Source of the DNA: Flammeovirgaceae bacterium
GTDB taxonomy: Bacteria > Bacteroidota > Bacteroidia > Cytophagales > Cyclobacteriaceae
Length of the DNA: 35,044 nucleotides
Reading direction: 5' to 3'
NCBI GenBank assembly: GCA_013204595.1
Contig: JABMNK010000004.1
Span: 1-35,044, forward strand
A program made the translations under genes and the position numbers. Below are positions 34,787 through 35,044 of the stretch, in pieces (positions within the stretch are counted from its first letter, which is position 1; each line of letters begins with the position of its first letter). The notes under the pieces are model-generated. The model saw only the letters and a program-made list of their open reading frames with translations, ran no database searches and was not told the DNA's origin.

Positions 34787-35044
34787 TTACTTCAACTTCC
34801 TGAACTTGATTCTCTTAGGATCCACGTCCCCAAATCGCTTTTTTCGATTTTCTTCATAATCCGAAAAATTGCCTTCAAACCATTCAACTTGAGAATCACC
34901 TTCAAAAGCCAAAATATGCGTAGAAATTCTATCCAAAAACCATCTATCGTGTGAGATGACGACGGCACATCCTCCAAAGTTTTCAAGTGCCTCTTCTAAG
35001 GCTCGCAAGGTATTAATATCCAAATCATTGGTAGGCTCATCCAA
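34787..35044 (-). CDS. ettA: Energy-dependent translational throttle protein EttA (3' end only)
   Basis: Only the last 85 or so residues are inside the window. They contain the Walker B and following switch of the second ABC domain ([20 protein letters not shown], then [23 protein letters not shown]) and the EttA C-terminus with [15 protein letters not shown]. The [16 protein letters not shown] segment is typical of EttA rather than of the YbiT-like ABC-F at 17501. EttA gates ribosomes according to ATP level. The start lies beyond base 35044. It converges on the sigma factor gene. Confidence 0.92.
   Translation of the reverse strand: MDEPTNDLDINTLRALEEALENFGGCAVVISHDRWFLDRISTHILAFEGDSQVEWFEGNFSDYEENRKKRFGDVDPKRIKFRKLK

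Overview
The window looks like the chromosome of a Bacteroidota bacterium, probably from the Cytophagales/Saprospirales side of the phylum. This rests on AT-rich DNA, promoter-like TAnnTTTG -7 boxes, few Shine-Dalgarno sequences outside one gene cluster, many small lipoproteins, a PadR-PspC/DUF2807 module, HemJ, a type 1 Idi and two ABC-F ATPases of types common in that phylum. The assignment is inferred from gene content, not from a marker gene.

Layout. 1-4874: a TPR protein, the nadA-nadB pair for de novo NAD synthesis, isopentenyl-diphosphate isomerase and a TauE/SafE-type exporter. 4878-7335 (minus strand): a stretch of gene decay. It holds an out-of-frame fusion of the 5' end of a coxM-like gene (FAD subunit of a molybdenum hydroxylase/CO dehydrogenase) to the 3' end of an xdhC-YHS gene, a beta-propeller (BNR) gene broken by one frameshift, an intact MoaD/ThiS-like gene, and a small membrane protein gene broken by another apparent one-base loss. 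7395-15824: a molybdenum cofactor cluster on alternating strands. It contains xdhC, a moeB-rhodanese fusion, moaC, a mobA-like gene, moeA, moaA, a sufS-like cysteine desulfurase, a sufU/nifU-like sulfur-transfer protein, moaD and moaE. No molybdenum enzyme remains in the window.

15865-22649: a DASS/SLC13 transporter, a YbiT-like ABC-F ATPase with a clear terminator, an exported M20 amidohydrolase and an exported gamma-glutamyltransferase. 22725-27280: five overlapping genes encoding two GT2 glycosyltransferases, a GT-C-like membrane glycosyltransferase, a rhodanese lipoprotein and a TIGR04282-type transferase; this reads as one operon for a cell-envelope glycan or glycolipid. 27374-29001: overlapping hemJ, sco1 and a lipoprotein cytochrome c, converging on a small lipoprotein gene. 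29725-34700: glutaminyl cyclotransferase, then padR, a large PspC-PspC-DUF2807 membrane protein and an ECF sigma factor. The right edge cuts through ettA on the minus strand.

The main points of interest are three. First, a Mo-hydroxylase locus has been deleted down to its two ends next to an intact cofactor pathway. Second, a MoaD-like protein, a beta-propeller protein and a CPFC membrane protein form a trio of unknown role. Third, in four places in the cofactor region Gly-Gly codons of the upstream gene also form the GGAGG ribosome-binding site of the next gene. Three of these sit at the C-terminal diglycine of MoaA or a MoaD.
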